Assembly: GCF_954871325.1 (NCBI RefSeq)
Contig: NC_088775.1
Coordinates: 66,565,561 to 66,629,560, forward strand
DNA from: Gordionus sp. m RMFG-2023
Taxonomy: Eukaryota > Nematomorpha > Gordioida > Chordodea > Parachordodidae
Direction of reading: 5' to 3'
Length of the DNA: 64,000 nt
The stretch's first letter is position 1. Each line of letters starts with the position of its first letter. Of this stretch, positions 1 to 12,020 are shown piece by piece. A model generated the notes under the pieces. It made no database searches and was not told the DNA's origin. It worked only from the letters and a program-made list of their open reading frames with translations. A program made the position numbers and the translations under genes.

Positions 1-616
1 GGTAACAATGCTGTAACGGCTATTATTGACGAACAGAGAGCGTTTATGAAATGATGCAAGAAAAGGGAACATAAAAAATAATTCTTGAATTATAGGTGAT
101 TCATGTAATAATTTTTATACACAGATTAATTGTTTTAATAATTACGGGAAAAATGTGGCATGTACTACCTTGAAAAGGGTGTATATGTATATTATAAAAT
201 AAATATATATTTATTTATTTTTATTATATAATAAAAAATTGATAGAAAAATAATAATATTGAAAAAATATTATTATTTTTTTCTTCGTTTTTTTGTTTTG
301 AAAGTTTATTAATTTTTGTGTTCGAAAAATCTAAAAAGATAAAATAAAGAAAATAAAAAGGTGTAAGACAAAAAAACGTAGTAAAAAAACCTAAGTGCTA
401 AAAAATCTACTATACCATTAATAAGCAGTTATAATCCTCCTATAAAAGTATTAATAAGCAGATTTAAGCTTATTATACATATCAAATTTAGATTTAAGAT
501 AATGGATGAGATAATGAATACCAAGGTAAAATAAATGAAGATGTGTGCCCCCTACTGGATCTTTTCGACAGAATCTATGACATGTGGGCTGAATAAATAA
601 GTTTTAATGCTACAGT
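1..616. other. AT-rich sequence without a recognised gene
   Basis: Mostly A/T homopolymer-rich DNA. The first 50 bases are open on the plus strand but match nothing I recognise. A GC-richer patch near 546-590 resembles one near 897-930: both contain GCCCCC followed by a TCGA-containing stretch and AATCTATGAC. They may be two pieces of one old repeat. Confidence 0.4.
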
Positions 617-754
617 ATGTCTCTAAGAATTTTGAATAAACAGGAAATTTGGGATGAAATGTTCACGAAATTTGATATTGAAAGCATTTTTAAAGTCTAC
701 TTTGAAAATAGCCATGTTATGAGGAGGATTTTGGATATAAAACAAATGGCATAA
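617..754 (+). CDS. unrecognised 45-residue open frame
   Basis: An ATG-started frame of 45 codons ending in TAA. Its amino-acid mix (Lys, Glu, Phe, Ile, Met, a single Trp) looks protein-like rather than like translated AT-rich noise. I recognise no family. It could be an exon-sized transposon relic or chance. No promoter or splice signals were identified around it. Confidence 0.15.
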   Translation: MSLRILNKQEIWDEMFTKFDIESIFKVYFENSHVMRRILDIKQMA

Positions 755-2920
755 CACCAAATCCTAATTGATACGTATAATTAATAAGTTAAAACCCTAG
801 GTTTTGACCCATGATAATTATTTTTCCTTATAGTCTTCTAAATAGCCCATTGCAATGGGGTGGATAGCATCACAGTGTTTGTGAGATAATCACGTTTGCC
901 CCCATAATTGATTCGAATCTATGACGGCAGGTCTTTTTCTAACAGAGTATTTAGGAAGGTTTTACAAGTATTTAAATGATTCTTTGAGATGAATGTATAT
1001 TTTATACGGAGTGAGAGGGCAAAAACCATTGCGTCTGGATGTGGAAAATTTGTTAAAAGAATTGATAAATATCATAACTCACAAATCATATTTTTTTATT
1101 ACATATTTTCCATAATATATTTGGCCTTTTCTCTAAAAATTTTTAGAAATCTTGGAAGAAAGAATACGGATAATCTATTCCTCTCATTTTACTATTCTGA
1201 TTCATCTAATTAAGATAAAATTTAATATTTATCCATAAGGAGAAAATTCTGAGTCCCCGTCATTCTTGGCGGGCTATCAGCTAGTTATAAATAAATATGT
1301 AGTATTTATATTTAATAAAGTGTTAGTTATTTTGCTTAATTTTCTTAAGGGCCAATTTAAAATGATTTTTCAATTATTCATAATATTTAAATTAAAGAAA
1401 TAAAATAATTATGAATTTAATATTTGAAGAAGCTGTGCTAATTGGATCTTTTTCCATTTATCCTTAACATTTAGCAATCCTATCCCAGTTATGGAGAAAA
1501 TTTAAAACATTTTTACTTTTATTGGGATATCCTATTCCCCTGTATAATCTTATCTCTTGGTATTTATTTTTCCAATTAGTTTTATTTTATTTATTATTAT
1601 ATGTTTTTATCATTCCTTGTTTGTAATATTCTATTTTTTTAAATTAGTTTTATTTTCTAATATGGCTTTTATTATTCTATGTTCGTAATGGTATTTACTT
1701 ATTTTATCATCTTCATATATATACACAAAATCATAACCTAATTTTAAAAATGTAAAAGAATTGAATACATTATGTGATTAAATTAAATATAAAATTTTTC
1801 TATAAAATGATGTATTTTTTTAAATAAATACTAAAACTTATATAGAAGGGTATATAATATACAAATTAGTCTCTGAAAATTAAGTAAAACGTTATACCTG
1901 TACAACAGCTACGATCGATATAAAAATAGTGATGCTTATAATTTGATAAAAATAAAAAACAAATAATTCCTACTAAAAGTGTAACAATATTATGCCAACT
2001 TTCTGTTCCGTGTTATTGAAAAATCATTGTTAATAAAAAAATATATATATATTTAAAAAAGGATTGCATCATTTATTTTTTCAAAAGATAATCAAATAAA
2101 TATTTTTGATGCTCTTATTGATCATGCTTAATTAAGAAGCACTATTCACCCATTATCAAATTCTTAAAACATTAATAATTTCGATATTTGAACATCCGAT
2201 GATGATATTAGTCTTCAATCAATATCTAAAAGTATACAGTGACGATATAAATATAATAAATATTTAACAAAATATAATATCAACATTTAAAAATATATGG
2301 TCCGATATAAATCTATGATATTAAATTAATTAATCTTAATTCAGGCACAATATACAAATTTATTTATTGGCCATTACATAAAATTGTTTTGGTCAATTTC
2401 TGACGAATATTGGTATTAAATTTAATTCTTTTAAGAATTTTAGGCCAGGCCGAATAAAAAATTTAAAGGGCCAGGCTGGGAAACTTCTGGTGCTTGTCAT
2501 CAAAGCAATTATGTTGCAGTATTTTTACAAAAAAAAGTTTCAAATATTCGACCCGGTTAATTAAATTTCAACTTTTTAATAATTTTTAATACCTTCAAAA
2601 TAAAGCAATTTATAAGCTATGAGTTATAAAATTCACACTCATAATCTCATATAGCATAGTCAATGACATAATACTTACCTAAGCCCTAAATTAACTTATA
2701 ATGCATTTATAAGCATTGTTAAATACAAATCTGATGATGACACATCATTTTTGTTTCATAAGTAAATAAAACTATTAATTTTTAAGTTTTTATAAAATTT
2801 AAATGTAATATATATGGAACCCAAAAAAGTGTCAGTGTCTGATTTGTATTAGGTGTATATATCATTGCATACAGTAAATAATAAGATTGCTAACAAACTT
2901 AAATTACTGATATTGCTTAC
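755..2920. other. intergenic, AT-rich; one GC-word patch
   Basis: No gene seen. Around 2437-2560 is a patch with repeated GGCCAGGC-like words in AT-rich DNA. It resembles the subterminal regions of the Ac-like hAT miniature elements elsewhere in the window, but no matching inverted ends were found. Confidence 0.4.
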
Positions 2921-3317
2921 CTGCACATCAGTGGCGTACCCAGGATTTTTTTATGGGGGGGGGGGGAATTTTGGGGCTTCAACCCCAAACCCCCCTTACA
3001 TGGCGGTCGGCCAGCTTTTCCTCTGTCTTCTGCCGTATCTTATGTTTTAGCTATTCTTTTAAATTGTTCATAATTTAATAATAATTATATTTCTATTTGT
3101 AACTATTATTTACTAATTCGTGCTAATGGATATTACAAGCCTATTTTTTATTATTTTTAGTTAGGTATATTCTATTTAATAAAGTTTTTTAAATGTAAAG
3201 TTGAAATAAAATTTAATGTCATTTTTTTATAAAATTTGCTTTAAAAACTAGCCTCAGCTTAAATTCTCATACAATATATTTTATTGAAAATACTAATAGT
3301 AGTGTGTATAAAATATT

Positions 3318-3538
3318 AATGTTGTTAAACGGCTCGTTTTGAGCCGATTTTTAAAAACGGCTAACTCAATATTTTCGCCAGAAAAATATTAACTAAGCCT
3401 CGAAATTTCGATACTATATGTCTAAACCTTTGCTCCTTCTATGAGCAAAATTTTCAGGCTTGCATAATATTTTTCTGGATAAATAACTGAGTTAGCCGTT
3501 TCTAAAAATCGGCTCAAAACGAGGCGTTTAACAACACT
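3318..3538. mobile_element. foldback MITE with AGTGTTGTTAAACG ends
   Basis: A 221-bp element with inverted arms of about 50 bp. The ends read (A)ATGTTGTTAAACG on the left and CGTTTAACAACACT on the right. It is flanked by a perfect 10-bp repeat ATAAAATATT (3308-3317, 3539-3548). The related hAT copy at 58-60 kb has the uninterrupted site with a single ATAAAATATT (complement at about 59695-59704), so the insertion and its duplication are directly visible. A 9-10-bp duplication fits Mutator-type better than hAT (8 bp) or mariner (TA). No coding capacity. Confidence 0.85.
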
Positions 3539-3633
3539 ATAAAATATTGACTAGAAAATAATTTAAAAAACAAATTTTTATAAACTTCTTATCAAATACA
3601 ATATTATACAAATTTTTTTATTAAGTACTATAA

Positions 3634-4740
3634 TTATAATGTGATTTTTAATTTTCGTGGGAATGTTGCCAATTCATCAAGAATTTCGTTTGTCGTTGGA
3701 ACCAAATCTCTATGGATATTTAACAGAGCTAACCCATTTAGCCGAGATTCGGGAGTAGTACTTCATAAATATGTTTTCAACCTTCTTAAGTTGGAAAGTC
3801 CTTTCATTCGTACATGTTATAATAGGCAAACATGGTAGAATATAAAACAACTTCAAAATATTAGGAATTTGAGCCAAGGTTTCTTTACACCGATTGAGCG
3901 CATCAATAGCAGGCTCAAGTAAAATAGCTAAACGTAGTAAATATTTATACCACAATTCGAATTCACTGATTAAATTTATTTCATTATCAATATCATAGGA
4001 ATAAAATTTTGCTAAATATTTAATTTTACCATTAGTGGCATTAGAAAACGAAGATGGATCTTTGGGTATTAAAACTTGAAGATTGAATGACTTGTTTTTT
4101 TATCTAAAAACCGTACTTTTATTTGCGATAAAAAAGTATCTAAGAATGGAATGAAAGTGAATATTTTATAATATTCTTCAGTTGAGCCAATATTTATATT
4201 ACATCTCAATAATTGCCCAGTGCTAGACGAGGTTTAATTAGTGTTATATCATAAAATTTAGCCTTCGATTCAACGTCTATATAAATATTATGAAAATATT
4301 CATCTACATTCATTCTTATTGTATCTACCTGTTCATATATATTTTCCGCCAAATCAATAACCTGAACCAAATCTAAATTTGATTTTTGTAAATTTCTACA
4401 AAGTAGTGAGCTATAGGAAAATAATTTATTGATGCAACTAGCAGCAATGATAAACTCTGATTGATCAATTGAATTCAATAATGATATCGCTTCTGACGAC
4501 ACATTACTTTTTTCATGCTCAGCCTTATTTAACTTTTGTATTTCTATTGCTGTTCTACAAAATCGAAGTAAAAATAAAATATTTAAAAAATTATAGATAT
4601 TTATTAATAATTAATATTAAAAATACTTATTAATTCTAACTTACTAAAACTAATAATTTTGAATTTAATAAAATAATTATATATAATAATAAAATAAATT
4701 ACCATTTGATTTCAATCTCTTTGACTTAAAATTTTTCCAT
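3634..4740 (-). pseudogene. hAT transposase C-terminal fragment (family A, copy 1)
   Basis: Minus-strand two-exon gene. Exon 1 (4740-4703, 38 nt) has the same length and position as in the copy at 58512; exon 2 starts after TTGTAG at 4554. The protein matches the copy at 58.5-59.6 kb: an N-terminal helical segment, the block LNRCKET, then TCTNERTF, the hAT C-terminal dimerisation signature. Exon 1 contains an in-frame TAA where copy 2 reads TTA, and the C-terminal part is shifted and interrupted. Neither copy has a zinc finger or the upstream catalytic half, so the parent was already an internally deleted, non-autonomous element. Confidence 0.75.
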
Positions 4741-4987
4741 TTTATTAATATTTTTGAATAATGTTAATGTACTCACAAGGAAAGGAAATTTTAATAAAAT
4801 TTATTTATAAAAAATAAGTTTTATGTTGGAAAATTGTTATTCAAATATTTGTAAAATTTTGATTAAGGGGGGGGGGGGTGGAGGGTAAAATTTTTATTAG
4901 CTTAAAATGATATTTATGAAAACAGTCAAATTTGCGATGAGGGGGGGGGGAATTTCCCCCTCCATTGGTTACGCGCCTGCTGCACAT

Positions 4988-5944
4988 TATAAGCTTAAAC
5001 TTATTTTATAAGATATGACTATATTATTGTAATAAATGTAAATATTAATAATTTAGAAAATAAAAATAATGCTTTGAGAAAATAAAATGTATGATTAATA
5101 AAATTGTATAAGTAGCAAATTAAATAAAAAATAACACTTAATAATGGACTATTTTTAACAGATCCTGGTATTAAGAACTTACTATGGGAAAATAATTATT
5201 ATAAATATAACCATAGTATTTTATCTTTGTTAGCACGTTGGTCATAGACCTGCCCAAAGGCGAGAGTACGTGAATTATATGAAGGCCCGTCCTCCATATA
5301 ATTATGCCGATTTTTTTTCTCAAGGATACCAAGAAACCTTATAACCCAGATTTGAAGTTATATAAGGGTGGAACTAAACCCGAGTAATATATATAAGTTT
5401 AGTGATGAGCATAGCAATGAAAGAAGTATAATATATGAATATAAAAGGTCTTCCTTCCAAAAAACTTATAAAATTAATTTTTAGTTAAATAAATTTGTAT
5501 AAATATGTTATTTGGGAATTAATTATTAATTAGAAGGTAAAATAAATAATTAAAAATGAGAATAAATAAAATGGTAGACAAGAGAAAATACATTAAAATT
5601 AAGTAAAAAAAAAACTAGTAAATAAACAAAATGGATTTATAATAATGAAAAAAACGTGCTTTGGGAAAGTAAATTTAAAAAATAAATTAAGAAATCTAGA
5701 TAGGGTAAAAGTAAATAAAGAAGTGTTCTAAAATAGAAAATCTTTTTTAATAATTTTTTTTTATTTAATTTTTTTTTTTCTTCGGGTAAATACTTTACTT
5801 AAAAAACAAATTTTCACAAATTATTCTTTTACAAATTATAACTAAAAATATATATATTAAAAACAAATAAGCATATACTAAAAATGAATTAAAAAAAAAT
5901 ATATATAAAAGAACTGAGGGAAAAAAAGGGTATAAATCACCCTA
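4988..5944. other. AT-rich spacer with one GC-richer hairpin patch
   Basis: No gene seen. At about 5272-5302 the sequence AATTATATG is followed by a short GC-rich loop and CATATAATT, a 9-bp perfect inverted repeat. The neighbourhood (5221-5400) is more GC-rich than its surroundings and may be an old repeat. Confidence 0.35.
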
Positions 5945-6140
5945 GTGAAATGAATGCTTAAAAAATTGGACCAGGAAATCTGCTGACGAAGGTAAAATCC
6001 TTTATTGGGGTCCCCTGAGATCTGCCTCATTTTTTTCCTATGGTTTTAATGAAAATGAGAGATAACTTCCGAACATGCCTAGGGTATTGGTAACGATTGG
6101 GATAAACACGGTGTTGGTGAGGCAAGCATATTTGTTTTTT

Positions 6141-7293
6141 TTAGGATTTCGGCCTTTTTGATGGAGAAAATGAGAAGTTGGTCTTGGCGACAAAATCAAC
6201 ACAGGTATAGTCCCAAGCAAGTGGGAGATCATTGTTCCAGGGAATGATAGATATGCCATCAGGACGTATGTGGTTCGAAGGTGGATGGAATATTAACTTT
6301 TTAAGAGCAGTTAGGAGAATATTGTTAATAGATTTATGACGCGGTTGACGTCCATAGGAGAACTTGCGGAAGGGATGGCAAGCTTTCGATGGGATGGCAA
6401 GCTTTCGATGGGATGGCAAGCTTTCGATGGGATGGCCGCAGTCGATGCAAATGGAGGGAACCACAGCATTACAGCCAAGGCGGAGGGCAATGGAAATTCG
6501 TAGCTGTTCGCCAGTCAAGAGGAGGCCAAGATTGGAACTAGGGATGGCTTCCAGCCATTCGTAGCCTGAGCTTGCATATAATACTAAATTATTGGGATTT
6601 CCTCAAAAGGCCTTGTGGAAATAAGGTAATCAACGGAACGGGCGATCAGAGAAGCATCCCAATCTTTTCGAATGCTGGAAGCGGGACGACAAAGGGTGGG
6701 TAAGCAGTTGCTGTCCCAAAAGGTGAAGGCCTGCGAGAGTTCAGTACCTAAAGGAGTGGATTCATTATCGATGATAGATTGAGCAGCAAGACGAGATGAG
6801 ATAAAGGCTGAGAGGGAAAGTTGTATTGGGGATCGGATACCAATACCCCCAGACTTGCTGGGAAGGGTGGCCTGAGGCCAAGATGAATTGGAAAATTTAA
6901 GGTTTAATATGTTTTCAAGAAGACCCTTAATTTGGGTTTCATGGGAAACGAGCAAGTTGTGGCATTTAAATATCGCAGAGGATCTCAGGGCGTAAAGGAT
7001 TTTAGGTATGTTGAAATAAATTTTTATCAAAAAAAAGATTGATGGGCTGGGAGGTAATTAAATAATGTATTTAATTTGGATAAATTGTTAAGGGATTTGT
7101 TTAAAAAGGTTTCAATGGCCTTTTCATCTCCTATAGGTGATCCAAGGTGTGACAACTCGTCTCTTTTGATGACGTGATATGTCATGTCTGAAGGGATAAA
7201 AGTGGGATTTAGGACGCAAATCTCCCATTTGAGGAGGTTGAGAGATAGTCCTGTTATATGAGAGAGATTCTCAATGATGAGGGGGATGGACAT
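6141..7293 (-). pseudogene. LINE reverse transcriptase thumb and C-terminal domain
   Basis: Three partly open minus-strand pieces (7293-7027, 7030-6584, 6518-6141) together match the post-catalytic half of LINE polymerases: the block LSHLGSPIG after the catalytic box, a helical thumb, GGIGIRSP, and the C-terminal region with paired Cys residues and WDYTCVDF. The pieces lie in different frames, so no intact product is possible. The start given is the end of the last open piece; further decayed similarity reaches about 5955. Confidence 0.75.
6372..6436. repeat. 19-bp tandem repeat, three copies
   Basis: The unit GGGATGGCAAGCTTTCGAT occurs three times in perfect tandem (6372-6428), followed by a partial fourth copy. 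It lies inside the decayed LINE C-terminal region. The copies are identical, so the expansion is recent compared with the age of the LINE. Confidence 0.95.
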
Positions 7294-7416
7294 GATTGTG
7301 GAGAAGTTGCCCGAGACAATGCCGCCATCAAGTTACCATGAATTTAAGGTAAGGTTAGATTTAGATTGAATTTCCTGGATTATCTTGTGAATCCCGATGC
7401 AAAAGAGGGCTGGACC

Positions 7417-7987
7417 CAGCGTCTACATGAGCGGGAGGGGTAGGAACAGTTTGCATCCTATTTTTTTGTGGGGGTAGGGGGTAAGCTGCTCTAATGGGGG
7501 TAGGATAAATTTTTTGGGGGGTTATCTATTAAATTTTGAGATGAAATAGGACAAAATTTATTGCTGTAAAAATTTATACTTTTATTATAGTATTATTATA
7601 ATACAATTCATCGACCAAATCTATATATAGCAAACAATCATACACATTGTTTTCAAAATAAACTATACTTTTAAATGTAATTTAAAAGGTTTAGATATTT
7701 TAGCAAGCTCATAATGTCATAATAATTAAGTCATTGTAAATAATGGAGGTTTTAAATGAATTTATTATCTAAAAAATAAATTCTTTATATTCACAAAATA
7801 TCGATAGTTGGTAGTAGAGATAAATTAATTTAAGTTATCCTTTATAAATTCTTTGAAAAGAGTATCAATAAATAAATAAGTGAAAATAATCATAAAGAGA
7901 CACCGCCGCCGAAGGCGGTGATTTTTTATAGCAAAAGGTTTTTGAAGGGGGTTTGCATCCAGTGAAAATCCTGTCATGTAGACGCTG
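7417..7987. mobile_element. hAT-type MITE inside the minus-strand LINE
   Basis: Perfect 14-bp terminal inverted repeats CAGCGTCTACATGA, flanked by a perfect 8-bp duplication GCTGGACC (7409-7416 and 7988-7995). Outside the duplication the LINE reading continues directly, so one copy of GCTGGACC restores the LINE sequence. TTTGCATCC-like subterminal repeats occur near both ends. At 7903-7922 there is a GC-rich hairpin CACCGCC...GGCGGTG. The element is 571 bp and non-coding. The 8-bp duplication and CA-G start support hAT. Confidence 0.9.
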
Positions 7988-8724
7988 GCTGGACCTAAGG
8001 GGTCTCCTTGTTGAATTTCCTCTTGAGATTCGATTATGTTATTATTGAATTTTAAAAAGGTATGGCTCGAATAGCTGTGGAGGATGTAAGTAGAGTATTA
8101 GGGATATTTATTGCAAAATAGGGGAACGAAGTGTTGGCATTTTATAGTATTAAATGCATTGTTGAAATCCAGTTTTAGAACCACGTCATCTGGTATACTG
8201 TTAGCTATAGTTAAACGAGCATGGTGAGCTGAAATTTCAGAGCCTCCAGAAACTCCAAACCCTAGTTGAAGTGGCGACAGGAATGAAGAAAGAGATTCTT
8301 TTATTCGTGAAGCAATGATCTTAGAGACAGTCCTTCGGAAGAAAGACCCAACAGTAATTGGGCGAATACCTCCGTCCTTTGGGGGGGGGGCTATAAGGCG
8401 GGCACCAAAGAGAATAGGAATGATAGGTGATGAAAGGGGTCCATTAATAATTATATTTAGTAACCTGGTAAGGTTCTGTAAGAGGGTTCTACATGAAATG
8501 TTGGGTTTTAAAATGTCTTAGATGAAGATAGCACGAATGCCAACAAGACCTCCGGAAGAGTCTCTTTTGAAAGATCTAACAGCTTTGACTGTCTCATCGT
8601 TTTTATTTTTTAAGATATTGAAATAATTTGCGTTGTAGACGTGAAATAAAATGTAAAATAAAATAATAGATTAATTAAAATAAAATTAAAATATTTAAAA
8701 TAAAATAATTATAATATTTAAATG

Positions 8725-8885
8725 ACCACTTATAAAATATATTGCTATTTCTATTATAACCTTTTATAAAATATATCGCGATTTCTATGACCTTTTATAA
8801 ATATATCGCAATTTCTACATATAACCTTTTATAAATATATTGCGATTTATACATAAACCTTTTATAAAATAGACGCGAATTTTAC
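8725..8885. repeat. minisatellite, about five units of 31-38 bp
   Basis: Repeated units of the form CTTTTATAAATATATYGCRATTT followed by a variable 3-9-base tail. Five copies are recognisable, with modest divergence. It lies just upstream (5' side) of the minus-strand LINE. Confidence 0.85.
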
Positions 8886-11380
8886 TAACTTATTTAATTT
8901 AATTTTATATTTAAATTTATATTATTTTATATATAAACTTTAAAATTTAAACATGTTAAAAAATTATAATGTAAAACTAATCTTTTTTTTATCTTAAATA
9001 AAATTTAATATTTTTATCTTGGCATGCCACCGTGACGTTTTATCAATTTGTAAAAGTATGGTGGTAAAAATAAATATGGAGTTTAAAAAATAAATAAATA
9101 AAAAATGGTGGTTAAAAATATTTTTAGAATAAGAAATGTTAATTGAATAAAAAATATAAAGTAAGAAATAGTAGTTATAATTAAATTAAAGAATTAATAA
9201 AGTAAGTGATTATTTAAAAAGTAAATTAAATTAATGTATTATTTAGAATATTAATATATAGTTAGTTTAATATGAGGAAAATTTAAGATTATTTATAAAG
9301 AAAAAATTTGATATATATTTAATTGAAAGGTGAATTGGAAAAATATGTATTTAATAGTTAATAAGAAATTTGTAAGAAGGTAGAGTAAAGTGAGAAGTAA
9401 GATTATAATATAAAGAGTTATAAAGTTAGTAATCTTATCTAATTTGAATTGATAGAATTGCCACATCAATAATATGAAATGAAATATAGAATACAAGAAT
9501 TCCATTTGTTATTGGAAGTCTATAATGATATTGAGAGAATTAATGTTCTGGTCAAATTGAATTTCAATTTATCCTAAAAAACAAAATATAATATATATAA
9601 TTTAACTTATGTTTAATACTAGTTTCCATTTCATCTAATTTAATTAACATTTTTCACATTACATTCCATAGCCCAATTATATAGCATTCCCCATCATCAT
9701 ATAAATCAAATAAAGAGTTTACATTATCACTTATATGATTATTGATAAAATAAATCAGCTCTTTTTTTGGTAGCAGTCAATTTTCGTATATAAAACATGG
9801 ATTTAATCACATTTCTAATAACAATATTCTAAATTGTTCGCATTAATTTAGGATCTCACACATGTTATCTTTTATAGAATTCAAGCAAGTCTTTTATTGG
9901 ATTTTTATCCATATTCGTTCATAAATGAAAGTATCATATTTTATTATAATAAACGATTTAAGTTTTCAAAATTGTTAGAACAACTTTGACTTCAAGTCAT
10001 CTCATTAGTTTATGTTTGAAATAAACATCAAACCTTAGTATTTATTAAAATATTTACTTTTTAGTGTTTGGTACTAAGACATATCATAGTGGTAATCAAC
10101 ATGGTGTTAATGGCGTTCGATTTGCATTCATTGTATGCTTAAAAATGCATTTTAATGAATGAATTGTCAGTATAGGTATTATTATATGGCATTGGTATAA
10201 CTATAGATTTTTGATATGTATATCAAAAATTTGTAAAGTCCTGATGTCCGGTCCTGGCAAATCTCTAAAAAAGCTAAAACGTACCGAGATGGGCTAAAGA
10301 ATTTAGCGGGCCGAAAAATTTATACATAAAAATGAGGCGGGCCATTCCATGTCCACTCGATCACGATTCGGCCGATCCCTTTTAAAATTGTTAAAAATTT
10401 ATGTAAATATTTGGATAGATAAAAAAAAATGAGAAAGCCCTTTATTTTAGCTTGTTAGCACACCTGGTTCTCGAGATATAGGGGCTCATAGGTACAAAAA
10501 TGAGCCACTTTGGAATATGTAAAATTTTAAAATGCTTATATCTCAAAAACTATTTATAGTAAAATAATATATCATATAATAGGTAAGGAAAATCTCTAAA
10601 GGGTTCAAAAAATAAAAATTTAACGCCGATTTGAGCCTTTAACTTTCGGTTTACCTATATTTCTTTACCTGTATTTTTAAGCAAAAAAGGGAGTTTGTTT
10701 TAGAAAAAATTTTTTATGTTTATTTAGACACCTTTTATAATTATATATACGATATCAAAACCTTGGAGACGCTATCGACTCTTTCGATATATACATTTTT
10801 ACCAAAAATTGAAAAAAATAGATGGCGCTTTATGAAATTACGAATTATGGATAAAATTTTGTTGCTAACTTACCAATAACAGGATATTTACACTTTTTAT
10901 ACTAAAAAATTTTGAATTTCTATACTAATTAAACTGAGGGACAATGTGGGCAAATGCCCATTAGACACTTATAATATAACGAATATTTCCAATAAAAAAT
11001 ATCTTTCGTATAATTATTTTATTATCCATAATTTATAATATATTTGAAACAAAATTTAGTTAGATATAAATAATTATATATTTTAAGAAGATAAATTAAA
11101 AAGATTAATAATAAAATTTTGCTTTAATTTTATACTGAGAAATTGAATGAAAAGTATGAAATTTTGTTTTTCTGCTATTGCACGCTCTTTATTGAATCTC
11201 TCTTCTAAAATTATTTGTTCTTTCTCTTATTCTTCGTCCATAATATAGGAGAAATCTATTCCTTAATAAAAAAAATTTAATATATATTAATAAATTAATT
11301 ATAAATCTTATACCTTTAATATTTTCTTTACAATAGGTAAGAAACTCTTTAGGACAAGTTATTTGTTATGAAACAGGTCT
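8886..11380. other. long AT-rich stretch, no gene recognised
   Basis: No convincing open frame on either strand. A patch at about 10225-10385 carries CCGGTCC, GCGGGCC and CGGCCGA words of the type found in Ac-like hAT ends. From about 10440 to 10900 the sequence is somewhat less AT-rich but matches nothing I recognise. Confidence 0.4.
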
Positions 11381-11383
11381 TTG

Positions 11384-12020
11384 TAAACTAGCCCTGGCCA
11401 CCAAACGTTTGACTGTGTTTCCGACCCCGTCGATTTGACAAGAAATGCCACTTAGCTTTTATCCCAAAATCATCTTCATGATGGCAAAAATTGATTGAAT
11501 TTTTGAGATTTTTATATTGTGCTGCTGCTCCATTTGAAAAGTAGAAGAATTTTTTTGGTCGGCATAATTTCTCTGTTAAGTAGCGAACTAAATATTTAGG
11601 GAATAAATGAACGGCAATTGTATTATGAATGAGAGATTCAGATATTATTACGAAACTTAAATGATTTAAATTATTAAGTGACTTGTAATAAATCACAAAA
11701 GGATGAATGGTAACGTGATATTTATTCCAGTGAAACCATTTCTATTTCATCTTGAACCACAAAGGCATAATTTTCAGCAAAATCTGCCTGAACGATATAT
11801 TCTCCCTCATTTAAATTAATTTTAAGAGAATTCATGAATATTGTTTGCTGCTATGTTATGAATGAGTATAATAGTAAAATATTTTTTCTAAAAATGTTTC
11901 TAAAAAATTGGAGGTTGATGAAGTGATAGTTAAAAGATCTGTATGATCTGTAGTTACCCATTGCTTGTAGGTAATATATTCGATATCACTTGAATATTTT
12001 TTAATGCAGCTGTTATATAT
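11384..12020 (-). pseudogene. DDE-type transposase relic (QVDFAENY / YFSDGAAAQYKN class)
   Basis: Minus-strand translation contains, in order, a segment with QWVTTDHT (about 11950), QADFAENYAFVVQD (about 11790), LSFVIISESL (about 11640) and YFSNGAAAQYKN (about 11530), then WHFLSN near 11440. This order is typical of a widespread animal transposase class in which the first conserved Asp lies in DFAENY and the second in SDGAAAQYKN. Here the second Asp is Asn, and a stop plus shifts interrupt the frame, so it is dead. I cannot place the superfamily name with certainty. The following GKGPCDG-like region appears diverged or cut off at about 11384. Confidence 0.65.

Larger units (their letters stand above)
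2929..4979 (-). mobile_element. hAT transposon, family A copy 1 (complete ends)
   Basis: The ends are imperfect inverted repeats, CAGTGGCGTACCCAGGA on the left and the complement of CAGGCGCGTAACCAATGG on the right. The element is flanked by a perfect 8-bp duplication CTGCACAT (2921-2928 and 4980-4987), diagnostic of hAT insertion. Long G-runs sit just inside both ends. The element is 2051 bp including a nested MITE (3318-3538) and encodes only a C-terminal transposase part on the minus strand. It shares its organisation with the copy at about 58330-60098. A frame-breaking stop in exon 1 makes this copy inactive. Confidence 0.9.
5945..8650 (-). mobile_element. LINE (non-LTR retrotransposon), minus strand, decayed
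   Basis: Read on the minus strand, the region encodes in order the reverse-transcriptase fingers (about 8560-8330), motif A (LKLDFNNAFN, about 8190), the Q-Q-G-D-P-L-G-P block (about 8000), the catalytic box (about 7345, with Tyr replaced by a stop and the second Asp by Gly), the thumb (7293-6584), and a C-terminal cysteine-containing domain ending near 5955 (residues such as WDYTCVDF, about 6200). No upstream endonuclease was recognised, so the clade is left open. Stops and shifts are frequent. A hAT-type MITE (7417-7987) interrupts it between the QGDPLGP block and the catalytic box. Confidence 0.8.

Noticed and set aside
860-960. tRNA-derived SINE: TAGCATCACAGTG and GATTCGAATC at A/B-box-like spacing
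   Set aside because: The T arm does not form a proper stem, no acceptor stem was found, and no second clear copy or poly-A tail is present.
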